A stretch of DNA of 64,000 bases. Origin: Steinernema hermaphroditum (taxonomy: Eukaryota; Nematoda; Chromadorea; Rhabditida; Steinernematidae). Positions 34,301-46,388 of this stretch are shown here, piece after piece; position 1 is the stretch's first letter, and every line of letters begins with the position of its first letter. The stretch is taken from the NCBI GenBank assembly GCA_030435675.1, contig CM059622.1, positions 6,944,001 to 7,008,000 of the forward strand, read 5' to 3'. The position numbers and the translations under genes were made by a program. The notes beneath the pieces were generated by a model, which saw only the letters and a list, made by a program, of their open reading frames with translations, was not told where the DNA came from and did no database searches.

Positions 34301-37300
34301 AACGGGGCCAAAGAGACGATTCACAAAAAAGTGCATAGGCGGTCGTTTAAAGATCGACTATGTTTTTTTTTCTTTGAAATATACGTTTCGCGAATAAAAG
34401 TGGACCTTCTACTTCATGTTTTCAGAGATGTTCTTGTTGTGGAGCAGGGAAGCAAAATTCTCTTCCTCCTAGATTACGGTAGCGGTGATTATTTTTCATG
34501 TCCGACGATCTATTCCATTCCGAGAAAATCAACAAGAAATGTTTTTTTTTTGCTTTACCCACTTCACTTCTCTAGGCCCTTTATTTGATTTGCATTGTTA
34601 ATCGAAGGGCCTTGTCTTGTCTTTGTAGCCACGTTTAGCAGCTCTGGAACTAAAACATGGAAGTGCGGTGTTTTCTTCCTTCAGTGCCACCTGAAGAACG
34701 AGGCGTCAGTAGTGTGGCTTCTTGGGAAGTGACTGACTGCAATTGTCGCCCATTTCTATGGATTGAATGCCTAATGTGTTTTCCTCCTCCGTTGCTTCTA
34801 CCTCCACTACAATGGCCTCCAACCGTCTGTTCTCCTTCTTGGAACTTCCAACTGTATCTCACAAGTGCATACCGAAAATGTTTTCCAGAAGTTGTTCTCG
34901 ACCAAAATAGACCTCCGCGAAGCGTCGTTTCCGGACTTTGTGTAGGAGCCATGTGGTGCCTTTTGAGAACGGGTTCGTTTAGAGAAGGTCAGCCCTGAGG
35001 AGGTGATATCATCGTTAAACTTTCACGTGTTGTCATATCAAGTCACACATTAAGAAAAATTTGAAGAAACACGTAATCACGTAGCGACGTTTCATCACTA
35101 ATTCATCCAGCCAAGAATAAGCGTCCCATTCCGGTCGGGCCACTCGGAGGTGTTTCATCGCTAGGCGACAGATTTCTGAGAGAATGGAGTTCGCTTCTGT
35201 GACAAAGAGAGTTAAGAGTCCACCAGTTGCGTCCCTGATGTTTCTTTCGCCAACGTTGTGGCCGTAGCGACCACTTCCATTGTTTTAGGAAGAAAATCTC
35301 TTTATGTATAGACCGTACAGCAGTTAGCGGATTTCCTTCTTGGCCCTTGTCATGCATCTTTTAAAGGACTTGTTTCATCGGGGGAGGGAGCTCCACATTC
35401 TTCGCCTTACATGCTAGCCACAACTCTCTGTCGTATCATTCTTGCCTTCTTGAGGCACAAACAGGATATGTTTCTTATGCGAGGCAGTTTCCGCGTTCCC
35501 ACATCATGTGGACGTTTTCGAGCGGAAACGACTAAAGGTTCTCGCGATAAGGAACTGAAATGTATTGGTTACTTGGACCTGAAGTTTCTTTGATTGTGGT
35601 CTTTTGTGGAATGCGCATCGTAGTCTTCCTAATGAAGCAGAATGGTGGTCTTGAGGGCTGAGTCATCTTCCCTCTTCCACTTGATCGTCGCCAGCTGTTT
35701 TTCTGCGAGTTCCGTTCTCATTAGGTCCTTGTTGGCGACTAATGTCCCAAAGTGCGCAACACTCGGCTATGCATGGGGCCTAATTGAGAGACAAAGCGAG
35801 GCGCACTTTCATGGCGCTCCCTCCAAACGGTCGATTTAAATGTTTTTCTAATTTGATGCCCTTAACTCGCCTATAATCGAGGCAAATACTTCGTGCACTT
35901 TCACGATCTCGGCTCCATTTCAGGTCAGCCACTACCCCGTGCTTCTTCTGACCAAGAACAGCGATGAGGACCACCACCCGGTCGAGGGACGCGTAGCCGC
36001 CTGCTGGACTCCGTGGTGAGTGTTTCCTTCTTGACCACCTCGGGGGTTCGGCCTCAGGTAAATCACGATCTGTGGTGCTCTGAGGCGGAGTTGGGCCGTC
36101 AGAACAGGGCCGACTCTAGTGGACAGGCCCCCGGGGCATTAATAATGCATTAAAACTTGTTTCGTCCGTTCGCGTGTCATCAGCGGAGGCGCCGTCCCTC
36201 AGAAGGAACGGCCTCTTTCTTTCCTTGTTAGGGCCGAACTCCGTTCTGTCTTCGCCACTTATTTCCGATTCTTCTTCAGATGGTTCTGCTCAAGTTCTCG
36301 AGGGGTCGCCGCGCAGTCTCCAGGTTCCTTTTCCATTCGTTCTTCTGCAAAACCGTCGTGCAAACACGAAGCGCTTCTTTAAAATTCATGGAGTCATATC
36401 CGTTCGGAAAACAAAAAATTGCTCAGCGACGCATTGTGGACGCTACTCTGTCCACAATTCACCGAGATTTCGAAATCAATCCATAACTGGGCAGCAGAGA
36501 TTAGGTTAAAGAACCTAGAGAGAAAGCAACGATTCTCTGGATCTCTGGAAACATTGCAACTTGACAAGCAACGCTTTCATCGGATTTCGCCTTTCCTTGA
36601 ACCTTAGCCAATTAGTGAATATTGTTTTCTGCCTCTGACACATTGTTTTCGACGACGATTGCTTTTCTTCTAATTTGTTTTCGTTCCGTTCCTTTGTTCG
36701 GCCTAAGTGTCGCCTTTCATCGAACAACTTGAACGGCATACAAATACGTCTCAATTGCAGCCAATTAACCACTAAACACCGTTGTTCATTCACGAGGTGA
36801 ATTTCCCTATCTAGAGAGGGATCAGCTTCGGTCACACTAATCGTGGCACCATCTCCTTTTAAGACAAAGAGTCCTTAAGGGGAATCCTGAAGGGCGTCCC
36901 GGGAGCCCGTCTGCAACATGATGTCCTTTCTGTGATCATACACTTCTGGATATATGTGGCAAATTGGGTTTGTAGACAGATGAACAGCAGATCAATAACA
37001 TATTTGCCGCACGCTCTTCCCACTTCCGTTTCGTTCGACACAACAAGACAATTAAATTCTCTGTTTTGATGACTACTTAATTGTTTTGCACACAATGGGG
37101 CCATTCGAAATCAGCGTTCTCCCTAATTGTGGCCCGTTTCAGTGACGTTCCAGAGAACTGCGTCGGAGGATCGTCGTGGCTGATCGGCGGAGGACCTCTG
37201 AGTAACGGCGAATCCTTCGGGGCTCCGCACCCCATCCGCAGTTCCGAATCCCACAACGACATGGCCGAGAACGGGACCCTCAAGTCGAACCTCTCGCGTG

Positions 37301-40300
37301 GCCAACTCTCTTCGCGAAACAGCGGAGTTACGTGGGCGCAGAGCACGAATCTCGGAACGGACAATGATCCCCCGCACGGTAGGTCCTTCGCTCGATTCGA
37401 TCGAACTCCGTCGGCAGGTGCTCCTGAGGACTCTGTTTTCCGAGAGGTCGAAGCAAAAACGAGTTAATCCCGAAGATTAGCTTTCAAACAAACAACCCAC
37501 ACTATACCATTTTCTGGAATTCCGCTTGAGCCTAAGCCTTGAGGTCTCTCTAGATCCTTCATTTGCTCGCATTTGTCCACATCGGTGTTTGCGTTTCTGT
37601 GGCATTTGAAACGTCTCATTTTGCTGTAGACTGAGAAAGCCGTTATTTTTGCCCACTCTGAAAACAGCGCCTTAACGGGCGTCGTTTTTCTGTGGGCATT
37701 AGTCACAAGAAGTGACGACATGCGGAGCCGCGTAGTAGAAAACTGAGATGAGTGAGGGGAAGTCATTCGGTATCTGGCCTGGCGTCAAATGTAACAGTTC
37801 TCGGAGCCCGAACGTGTCGAGAAAACTCAGTGATCGGCATGATCTTCCCGAGCGAGGACACAGGTATTCATTTCAATGCAAAAAAGGAACCTTTCTTGCC
37901 TCTTTTCTATGCCAATTCCTCAGTTGGCATCTCTGACCCGTTCCTTGAACTTTCCTTTTCTGCCTTAATTTCAACGCCTGCCGATTAGAGTACAAATTCT
38001 TTACTCACTTTAGTTCACTTGATAATTGTACAAAAAAGGAGCCTCTTTTCTATTTCAATTCCTCAGTTGAAATATCTGTTCTTAACCCGCCTAACATCTT
38101 AAAACATGATTTCCGTATAATTTGATAGATTGTGGTAGTAATTTGTCTGAGAGAACTTTAAATCTAAATCGAATCGAATTATCTCGCTACCAAATGAGAC
38201 TCTAAACTCCAAAAATATCTAAGTTCTTCTAGAGTTGCAAACATGCACTAAGAACAAACATTGTAGTCGCAGAAGACCGCACAGGCCGGCACGTACATCG
38301 AATCCAATGATCGCCTACATTGGTCACTTCTATTTCTTTATGAATACGACAATTAACGTGACGCCTAATGGCGTCCACAGAGAGATCATAAATCTCCCCT
38401 GACTGCGACCTCAGAACTCTTCTCGAGAGCACCTGCTCGCGTGCGGGCGACACAAACGCATCGCACTCTGTCAGCTAATTAGCCTCCAGGACAACAGCAC
38501 CTCCACTTTTTCACCAAAACATTCGGAAAGCCCATCATTTTGCGACCTAATTGGCCCCGGCCAGGGTTGCGCGCCTTGTGTCGTCACTTCGGACACAATC
38601 GGTCGTGTTGGGAGCCAAACAGTCGCAATTGAATTACACCCCTAATTGCATAAAAAGTTCGGGGTTGATCGTTGCGGGAAGCCTGTGGGCGGTCTGCCGG
38701 GACAAGCCAGAGAGGAGAGTAATTAGCCGGAGACGCATCGGATTGCACCTGCGCCGAGCCGGCCTAATCCCTTCGCGTGTTGCGGTTAGCAACCCGGCCC
38801 CTACCCGCCCGACCCATGTCCCTAAAAGGCGCACGCCTGCGGCCTCTCCTTCCGAGACTCTGCAGACCGTGAGGTAAGTCCCGCAACGACGAGAGATCGT
38901 AAATCACTCAGTGTTCCGGCCGCACAGTTTTGTGTTCGGAGCCTGCTCGCGAGAGCACTCTTTTCGGGTTCAGATGCGCCCTCAAATGAGAATTGCGCTT
39001 TTACGATGTGTTGGCCTGAGCGAGCCGTCTCCGAATCCATTGATCCAATCGCTCCGTTTTAGGCATGCACTCGCAGCCGAAAGTATCGCTGACATGTCCG
39101 GGGAGCGGAGGATCTGGCGGCGTCGCCACGGCCAATTGTAATGGAACGGGCCAGTACTCGCCAGGTAGGTTGTTCAACTTGATTTATGCCCCGCGATGAT
39201 TACCTCGATTAGGCCCTTCTGTTGTTTCCTCGTCGGGAGTGGTCTCGGTCACTTTAAATGTAGTTTGGGACGCTCTTCTTTTAGAATCTTTGTTCCTCTA
39301 GGTTCAAAACCATTGAAGCATTCATGTGGCCGTAGAAGATGACCACACGGAATTCATGTGTGCAAATGCAGAATGTCGTTGTCTTCCAGAGAAATCAGCG
39401 GACTTTATCTCTTTATCTTGGAGGCTTTTGAAATGACTCTGAACTCCTCCGCCTCAGAATCGCAGTCTATGAGAGATGCATAGTTTTTTAGCAAATTTAT
39501 ATTTAACGAGCGAAACAACACGTCAGTGAACACTTAGCTTTGTTCCATCGAGGAGTTAAGGAATGAGAAATAAGATCAGAGGAATTCGACGCTTCATTTG
39601 AGCTTCTCTTAAGTATCGTGCATGAAGAATTCCATGAATTCAATTGTTAGGAAAACACAAGATAGTCAAATGCGGTTTCTTTAACAGCTTCAGCTTGGCG
39701 CACCTTCAAAGCTCTCCGAGAAGGACTGAATTGTGACACATTCTGCAGCTGTAGGTTCTCTTGATTCATCCCGCGACCAACTGCTCTTCTTCATTTGTGC
39801 AGAGAAATGTTCCTATCTCCGTTGTAAGTCCCAACCCCAATCATAGCACATGGGAGCGTGTCCTTTCCATGAGAAATTATCGGCGTAATAACGGAGACAC
39901 AAACAATACAGCCTCCCGCCCGCCCGCCGGCCTCTGCTGATCTCTTGGCGATCGCCCCGTGTCGCCCCCGGCAGCGCTTCTGTCTTCGGGCCAAACGCCG
40001 ATTAATCATTAACCTCGCCGGCGCCTGTTGCTTGTCGCCGGATCTGCCGCCACTCAACCCGAATCTCTCTCCCCCTTCTGGGCCTTTCTGCTTCTCGTCG
40101 AACTCACTACTCACTTTGATGCTTTCAAAAAGCGCCGTCAAGTGTTTTGACACTTTCTGTGCCTTTGTTCGTCCCTTCTTTTGGAGCGCTCCGTTTCTGT
40201 TTGACCGGAGGAATGCGTTTCAGGACGCGGCTACTTGTCCTCCTCGTCCACTTCTTCGAGCGCGCGCAAGAACCGTCAGAAGCTGTGGTCGTTGTCCCCG

Positions 40301-43300
40301 GCCGCCTTCCACCAGAGCTTCGACGACCGTCTTCGCGTCTCCACCGGAAGTTCCCTCTCGAACTCGTGTGGAAATCTGGACGAACAGGTTAGTACATCGT
40401 GGAACACTTAGTTCCTAGAGATGGTCGTGGCTTTCAATAAGACCATGAATGACTCTGCATCCTCTAACCTGTTTTCACACTGATTGTTTGCCAAAGCATT
40501 CGACCATGATAGCTAATTAATGGAATTAGCACTCTGCAGAAAATAATGATAGTATTAAAAGTGCGTATTCAGCATGTAACAGCAAAAAATGAGTATAAGT
40601 CAGTGATTTCGCGCTTTTGTGGCGATTTATTGGTCGCGGCGCGCAGTGTAACAGTCAATTCTTTGTGATGTTCTTGTTGATCAGAGGAAAACATGATTTT
40701 CGCAGTCATTTTTCGCTTTATTTTTCATCTATTTCTAGCTCAGACTACAACAAACACTCGATTTTGAAATTCCACTTTTATCACAAAGTCTTTTCAGGCT
40801 CAATTTTGGACAACCTTTAAAAGCAGGATGTAGAGTAGAGAGGACTCTTTGAAATGTTGCATTGCGGTCCTCCCCAAGAAAAAAATAACAAAAAAATAAA
40901 GAATGAATACGGAGTCATGCGTTAGTTTCGTTGCGCTCTTCTTTGAGTATCGTATAATCACAACCATAAAAAGACGATAAAAGCGAGTGCAGACTAAATG
41001 TGCCCACAGGAAACAAATACGTCATGCATGTAAACTGCTCTATAGTTATTTGTAAATGAAAGTCCACTCCCTCACCTTCTGTTCGGTGCAATCGGTGTGA
41101 GAGTACTTCCAACTTGTAGGGTCGTTTGTCAAAGAAGGATGTTTTCGATTGCCTCTGCGTCCCCTGACTGAACCATTGCTCTTTTCAGCTCCGGAATCAC
41201 TACAAGAGAAGGTCTGCATTCAGTTCGGCGGCGGTCACTCGTGGCGGATTCGCCGGCGGTTACGGTAGCGGACACAGCAGTGCGGCTGGAGGTGAGTCTT
41301 TCCCTAACATACCACGACCAGTCCCCCTCTATGAAGCAGTGCTTCACGGTTGTTGATTTTTGGATAACTGAAGGGCTTCTAATCTCGTCGCTGAGTCTCT
41401 TCCAGATTCCCTGATGTTAATTAGAAGATGTGAACGGAAGGGCGCCAAAGCGGAGACTTATATGTTGTTGCTCTCTGGGATGTCGCTACGTCAGCGGAAA
41501 TGTTCTCTCAGGCGCTCCTTCAGAATAGAACGAAAAGCAAAGCAGGGTAGCTCTGCTGACTCTCTCTCTCTTCGCTCGAATTTTGACTCTAATTAAGCCA
41601 CTTATGAGTCACCATCCGCTTTTTTCTATTCTTGGCTCGGCCCGTGACTTATAAAGCTCTCTTCTGCGTCGTTTCTCAAATGGAATATTGTTAGTTCTGG
41701 GCGCCTGATACCCCCCTTCCAAATAAGTCCGCTTCGATGTCCAAGAAGTTTACCAGTGACGCAAATGCGCCGACGGTGGAATACAGAGTGACGAGCTAAA
41801 TATCGGATATAGACCGGATAGGTCATACGTTGACTGGAGTCGTCACCGATTCCACACCTCTCATCTAATGGCGCTAATTAAACGCTCTGCTGAGACGAGT
41901 GCACTCTTCTTCTCCGGTGTTCATGGGAAGCCGTCGTTCTGGAGCGCTCTCCTGTTCTCCAAAGATTGTGTATTTTAAGAATGTACTCGAGTTCGAGCTC
42001 CACACGGAAACGCAACAATTTGCAATTCAAAATTTTCCTCATGACCTTTTATCCGAATTCCCGTTCGCCTGCGACGGCGATTTCAAAAAGTCGCCACATT
42101 CCACTCAGCCTCCCTCCAAATCCCCTATTGTTCCCACATTCGTTCGCTCTTCCGGTCCCCACCGAGGCGTCAAAAACAAATCCTCCACTGGGCCCACTTC
42201 GCGTCCCTCGGCTTCGAGTAATTGCGCAAAGGTTGCCGCCGTAATCGAATTCCGAGGCACGACCTCGAAGAACGCCCTTCGCCCTCGGCCGACGTCACTT
42301 CGGGCGAACCTAACGACGACGCTTCCTCCTTTTTTGGAGATTAGTGCCTTTTCGGTGGAGGAGGCGTGCAAATTAATTTTTTCGCCGATTATTCGCATCG
42401 TTTGCATGTATTAGTCCTTTTCCCGAAGTTTTTGAACAAAACGAAGCATATGAGGAAGAGATTTGGGAAGTTGAGTGTGTAGAAGGCCTCGCAGTGTCCC
42501 TTTTCGATGTTGTTTCACATTAATCCTATGCACTCATTGTCCCTTTTGCACTGACTGTTCGAGATCGACATTGTTGTCTTCAACTTGGGTCGACATTGCT
42601 TTCCCCAAAACCAAAGTTTTGTAGATGAGTCATTCCTCAGAAGATACCTGTTTCACTAAAGTCCCATTTCTTTGCTGACATTTTTAACATCCTTTCGGGA
42701 GATATTGTAGAATTTAAAATTGTTGTAAATGGTTGTTTGCCCGAAAAAAACGGAGTGAGTCGTATCTTAAAAGTGTAGCAAACTTCGTCTGGCAGACCAA
42801 ACTTTTCAAGGTTTGTGGGCAATCTGCTCGGACTGAAAAACATTTTCTAGTCGAGGTGCCATTTTCAATTGTCGTCTCTCTCGTTTGACCTTTGCCTTAC
42901 ATATGTGTATCGACAAACATGTTTTCATGGTCGTGTTAAACCTCTACGCAGACTCTTCGCTCCTTTTTCGCTCTCGCGCCACTTTCCCGTGTCGGTGTAG
43001 ATTGCAAGAAGTTCTCAGCAGGTCCGTCCCGGTCGTCCATTAGATTCTCCGCTTCCGCCATGCTCACTCCGAACGTGAGCCGAGCGCCGTCGATTAAGAA
43101 GAAACACAGTGAGTTCTGGTGGGAAATGGCGAGGCCCTACCGAGCCAATTAACGTGGAAGAGGAAGTTGGGAGAGACTTTGGTTTCTCGATGAGTCAGGC
43201 GTCTGCATCTGTTTTCGCTTCCCTGCCCCGTTTGCTGGCCCTGTTGGCCCCTTTGGCCACTCGGGGACCAAACCGTAGGAAGGCCGTTTGACCTCTAAGT

Positions 43301-46300
43301 GTCGAATTCATTTGCCTCTAACGATCGAAAGTCCATATTAGCAGATTAGCAAAAGGTCGAATTTGATCCTTCCCTTAACGTAGATGGCTACGTCAGCCTG
43401 TTCTCTGATTCCTGAGGCCGTGACGGACACCTCCAGATCTGGGAGAGAACATTTCCCCGTCGGCGGGAAATCAAATATTGAGAACAACGGAGAAGTTTGA
43501 AAAAATGAATCGATAAGTTGAAAAAGTGTCCTTTTAGGGTTCAAAAGTCATTCCACCACTTGTAGGAGAGTGGTACATGAGATCTGTTATCGAGTTTGTG
43601 AAACGGAGGCAGCAAAGATTTGTTACAAATTGCACCCCTGTAGGTCCTGGCTTAAGAAAATTGGACTCTAGCTCACATCTTTGAGGAGGCTAGGGCTGCG
43701 CGTTTGCAGAATTGCGATAAGAAAACCTATAATGAAACATCTACTGCTTCTTGGAAATACAATATGCGTGAACAGAAAGGCTAAAACACCATCGGCATGG
43801 TTTGTGTTGATGCGCACTTAACGAAAAGAATTTCGACATTCCAACAATCGGACTACAAACGAAGGAGAGGGGCGATCTAAAGCAGTTCACGAATCAAAAC
43901 TTTGCTTTGGTGCAGACGAATGTTACATAGCATATTCTTGATCTTCTTAGCCGTTTCGTCACCGTTTTATTCCTGTTTATCGCAGCCAAAGAGTATCTTC
44001 GTATTATTCACGACTACGTAACAGTCGGCTTATCGCTCTATGAGCCGAAGAAGGGCTCAAAGGCGACAAAGCCGGCTCTTTTCCAGCTGGAAAGTGTGGC
44101 TACAAATTCTGCTCTCTTGGCTCTGCCGCCGGCGCCAGAAATCGTACTCTCCTGCACACCACCTTTCGTGTCTCTCAGAAAGTTTTTCTAATTGCCACGT
44201 CCTCTAGGTGCCATTCAGTCGCCGAAGGCGATTCAAAGGGTGACCAAGTACAGCAGCTTTTGTTCGCGCCAAAACACTCGACCTCCTCGCTTTTGGCGCT
44301 CGATTCGCCGCCGCGAAATTTGACTCTCTTCACCTTTCCCACAGGCGCTTTCGTGTTTCCTATCGAATTCCCGCGCATCACTTATCTCCCCGGGTCTCTA
44401 ATCCACCGATCATTCGTGATTGGCACGAAGCCTAAAGTGACTATGTCCTCCAGAAAGCGAGCCACAGTGACCATCATGATGACTGACGTCCTGGGCCAGA
44501 AGCAGCAATTGCTGAGTGCCGACGACCTCTCCGGTTCGTTCTCTGCTCCCCTAACCTTTTGATTGACAGCTAGCAACATTTCACACCCCCTGATCTCGCG
44601 TGATCTTTCTGATGAGTCGAGTTTAGGCTTCTCTTCGGGAACGCGTCCGCCGGCACTCGGAGGCCGATCGCCGCAGTCCTCTTTCGACTCCAACGGGGAT
44701 GTCGGCCAGGTACACTCCTCGCGCACCCCGCGATGGACGCAGTTAGGCGTGTTTAGATCTCTGTGAACTGGATGCGAGTGAATGGCACCATTGCTCCGTT
44801 CAAAGCGCTGCTGACCTCCACCACTTCCAACGCCGACAAACAGACGCCGCCCGTGCAGAAGGCGAGTGTCACTTCGACAGCTCTCAGTGAGTTTTCCCTC
44901 TTCACTTCCAATAAAATAAGACGGGCTTCTACAGTACAGTGCAAAAGTCCACAGTAACCGGTCACAGGTTGTAGAATTTAGGTGGAATTTAGAAGAATAA
45001 GCAAGATATCTGTGGCCGTCCTAGAACTTCACGGAGAACTTTGTTGTAGTACAGATTTTGGACGTTGCTTTGAAAACGATTCATTTGTCCTGTAGTGCAT
45101 TTCACTGACAAGGGAACCTTCCGAAGTGTCCGTCTCAGATCTCAGAGATGAAAAGATGTCTCAGATCTCAGAGCTGCGTGTGTATAGCCTACGCCCTTCT
45201 GGGGTTCACTCAAGGTTCCCTTGTGAGATTACTTGTAGCAAATTTAACGCTGTTTCCACTACTAGACTAAGATAGTATCATGAATATCGGTGTAAACGTC
45301 GCGCGGCATTTACTAGACTAATGGATTCTTCTTAAGACACTTCAAGAGCCACCATAATCCCGATCGATCCTTTGTTCGCAATAATCTGAGTAGATGATGT
45401 CCTTTCAAACAGTTGCTAAAAGCATACGATAGAAGTACCTGCAAGCGGTTCTGCTACGGGCTGATGCATCATGCACTCCGCTTTCTGGCTGTAGATGTTT
45501 GCAACCTTCTTTTCAGTCCGAGCTGGGAGCGTCAAGCGGGCCAACCACGTGCCCCACCCCATCATCTGCGAGATCACAAAACGGAAGGAGAGCTCCGCGA
45601 GCTGTCGCATCACCGATATCGTAACGCCTCGGGTTGAATGCGGCGACGGTGAGTCGTTTCCCTCAGTCCAGCATGACCACGTGGCTCTCTGAGGTCTTCT
45701 TTGTAGCCATAGTTTGCAGCGCTTTTGGAGAACTAAACCTCTGTTGACATGCAGAGAAGACGTTGATCGGATTTTAGGCGAATGACTAAGGCCTCGGGAT
45801 TCGGCTTGTGCTTGGACGTCGCTGTGTTGGCTGAGAAGTCGCCCCCACTGTTTTGTACTTGATTTACTGGAATGGACTGCTTTTTGATCGCTTTCCTAAA
45901 GTGAATTATGCAGGGAGGGAAAACAACTTAGGGCACGTACCTGCTCCGGACTTAGCTAGGGCTGTGCGTTCCTGATGATGGCTGGGTCATTGCTAGGCTC
46001 ATCGTCAGCGCTCGTGTAACCACATCTCCCTAATCACGGTCACACTTTTCGGCAAACATCACCTATGTGTTTCGGATCCCTTCTTATTTGCTTCTGTGTG
46101 GTCTCCGCCCCCTTTCCCACAAAGTCCTTTTTGTTTTCGCGTCCTATTTTCGGTCGTCGGCCTTCGGATCCCAGAGACGTTTCCTAGGTCGACATAGGCG
46201 CAATATTATTTGCACTCTGTCAGGTGGTAATTGATGGGGTTAGGCGTTCTTGTGGGCTATTCGATTTGAGTTCAATCCAGGGACTGACTGACATCTCGAT

Positions 46301-46388
46301 TCCAGCTGCTCATTTCGGAAAACGCGTTCCCGCGAGTCACGACTCTTCTAGCCCAGAAGTTGATTATGTCCATCGTGTTTTCCCCTAA
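28335..46388 (+). CDS. Uncharacterised serine-rich protein, 12-exon gene with long introns
   Basis: I do not recognise this protein. Exons 28335-28400, 35924-36015, 37143-37378, 39063-39164, 40224-40387, 41189-41291, 43022-43108, 44345-44533, 44570-44709, 44757-44886, 45517-45648 and 46306-46388 join without a frame break to 507 codons and a stop. It starts MSSDHPVRKTSGPGGRRQTS. It then has PVLLLTKNSDEDHH, a Gly/Ser-rich segment (CPGSGGSGGVATANCNGTG), a basic Ser-rich stretch (SSSSTSSSARKNRQKLWS), and a more ordered part with PRITYLPGSLIHRSFVIG and ATVTIMMTDVLGQKQQLL. It ends EVDYVHRVFP. There is no signal peptide or membrane segment. Intron 1 is 7.5 kb. It could be a cytoskeletal or signalling scaffold, but nothing shows which. 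An acceptor at 44207 is an alternative for the eighth exon. A 66-base cassette (37798-37863) would also fit the phase. Confidence 0.6.
28401..35923. other. First intron (7.5 kb) of the serine-rich gene
   Basis: A regulatory-type intron with no supported internal gene. It holds scattered homeodomain-like TAATTA cores (for example near 29285 and 29376) and the G-run repeat block at 32750-33790. Confidence 0.5.
32750..33790. repeat. G-run repeat block with direct and inverted copies
   Basis: Four poly-G tracts at about 32755-32790, 32937-32946, 33139-33149 and 33462-33470 precede TAAAT/TAAAG. The stretch starting GTGGTCCCGCAACGAT at 33054 recurs at 33380 (period about 326), and a GATAGAGCTCGCCTAGCTCT stretch follows each copy (about 33166 and 33487). 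An AAGATGC-GC motif occurs at 32821, 32977 and 33314. Reverse-complement pieces (TCGTTGCGGGACCAC at about 33760, CCCCAGCCGAGAAAAA at about 33658) close the block. This looks like a degenerate, partly inverted repeat element. No transposase is visible. Confidence 0.8.
37910..37929. other. Hairpin A with loop TTCCTCAG
   Basis: TGCCAA, loop TTCCTCAG, TTGGCA: a perfect six-base stem, one base longer with the flanking A:T. It is paired with the related hairpin B about 140 bases downstream. It lies in an intron of the serine-rich gene. Confidence 0.7.
38053..38072. other. Hairpin B with the same loop and a covaried stem
   Basis: TTTCAA, loop TTCCTCAG, TTGAAA. It shares the loop and the preceding GCCTCTTTTCTAT with hairpin A, but three stem positions differ on both sides so that pairing is kept. 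Confidence 0.7.
45108..45224. mobile_element. 117-base foldback element with 13-base terminal inverted repeats
   Basis: ACAAGGGAACCTT at 45108-45120 is the exact reverse complement of AAGGTTCCCTTGT at 45212-45224. Inside, TCTCAGATCTCAGAG occurs twice. There is no open frame and I see no clear target-site duplication. The size and ends suggest a miniature inverted-repeat element in the intron 44887-45516 of the serine-rich gene. Confidence 0.5.

Noticed and set aside
38770..38876. Possible exon (NPAPTRPTHVPKRR...) of the serine-rich gene
   Set aside because: Its phases do not fit between the neighbouring exons, so including it would break the frame.
41899..42414. 171-codon plus-strand frame and its antisense at 42105-42407
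   Set aside because: Both strands are open over the same stretch, neither product resembles a protein, and the frame does not join the serine-rich exons.
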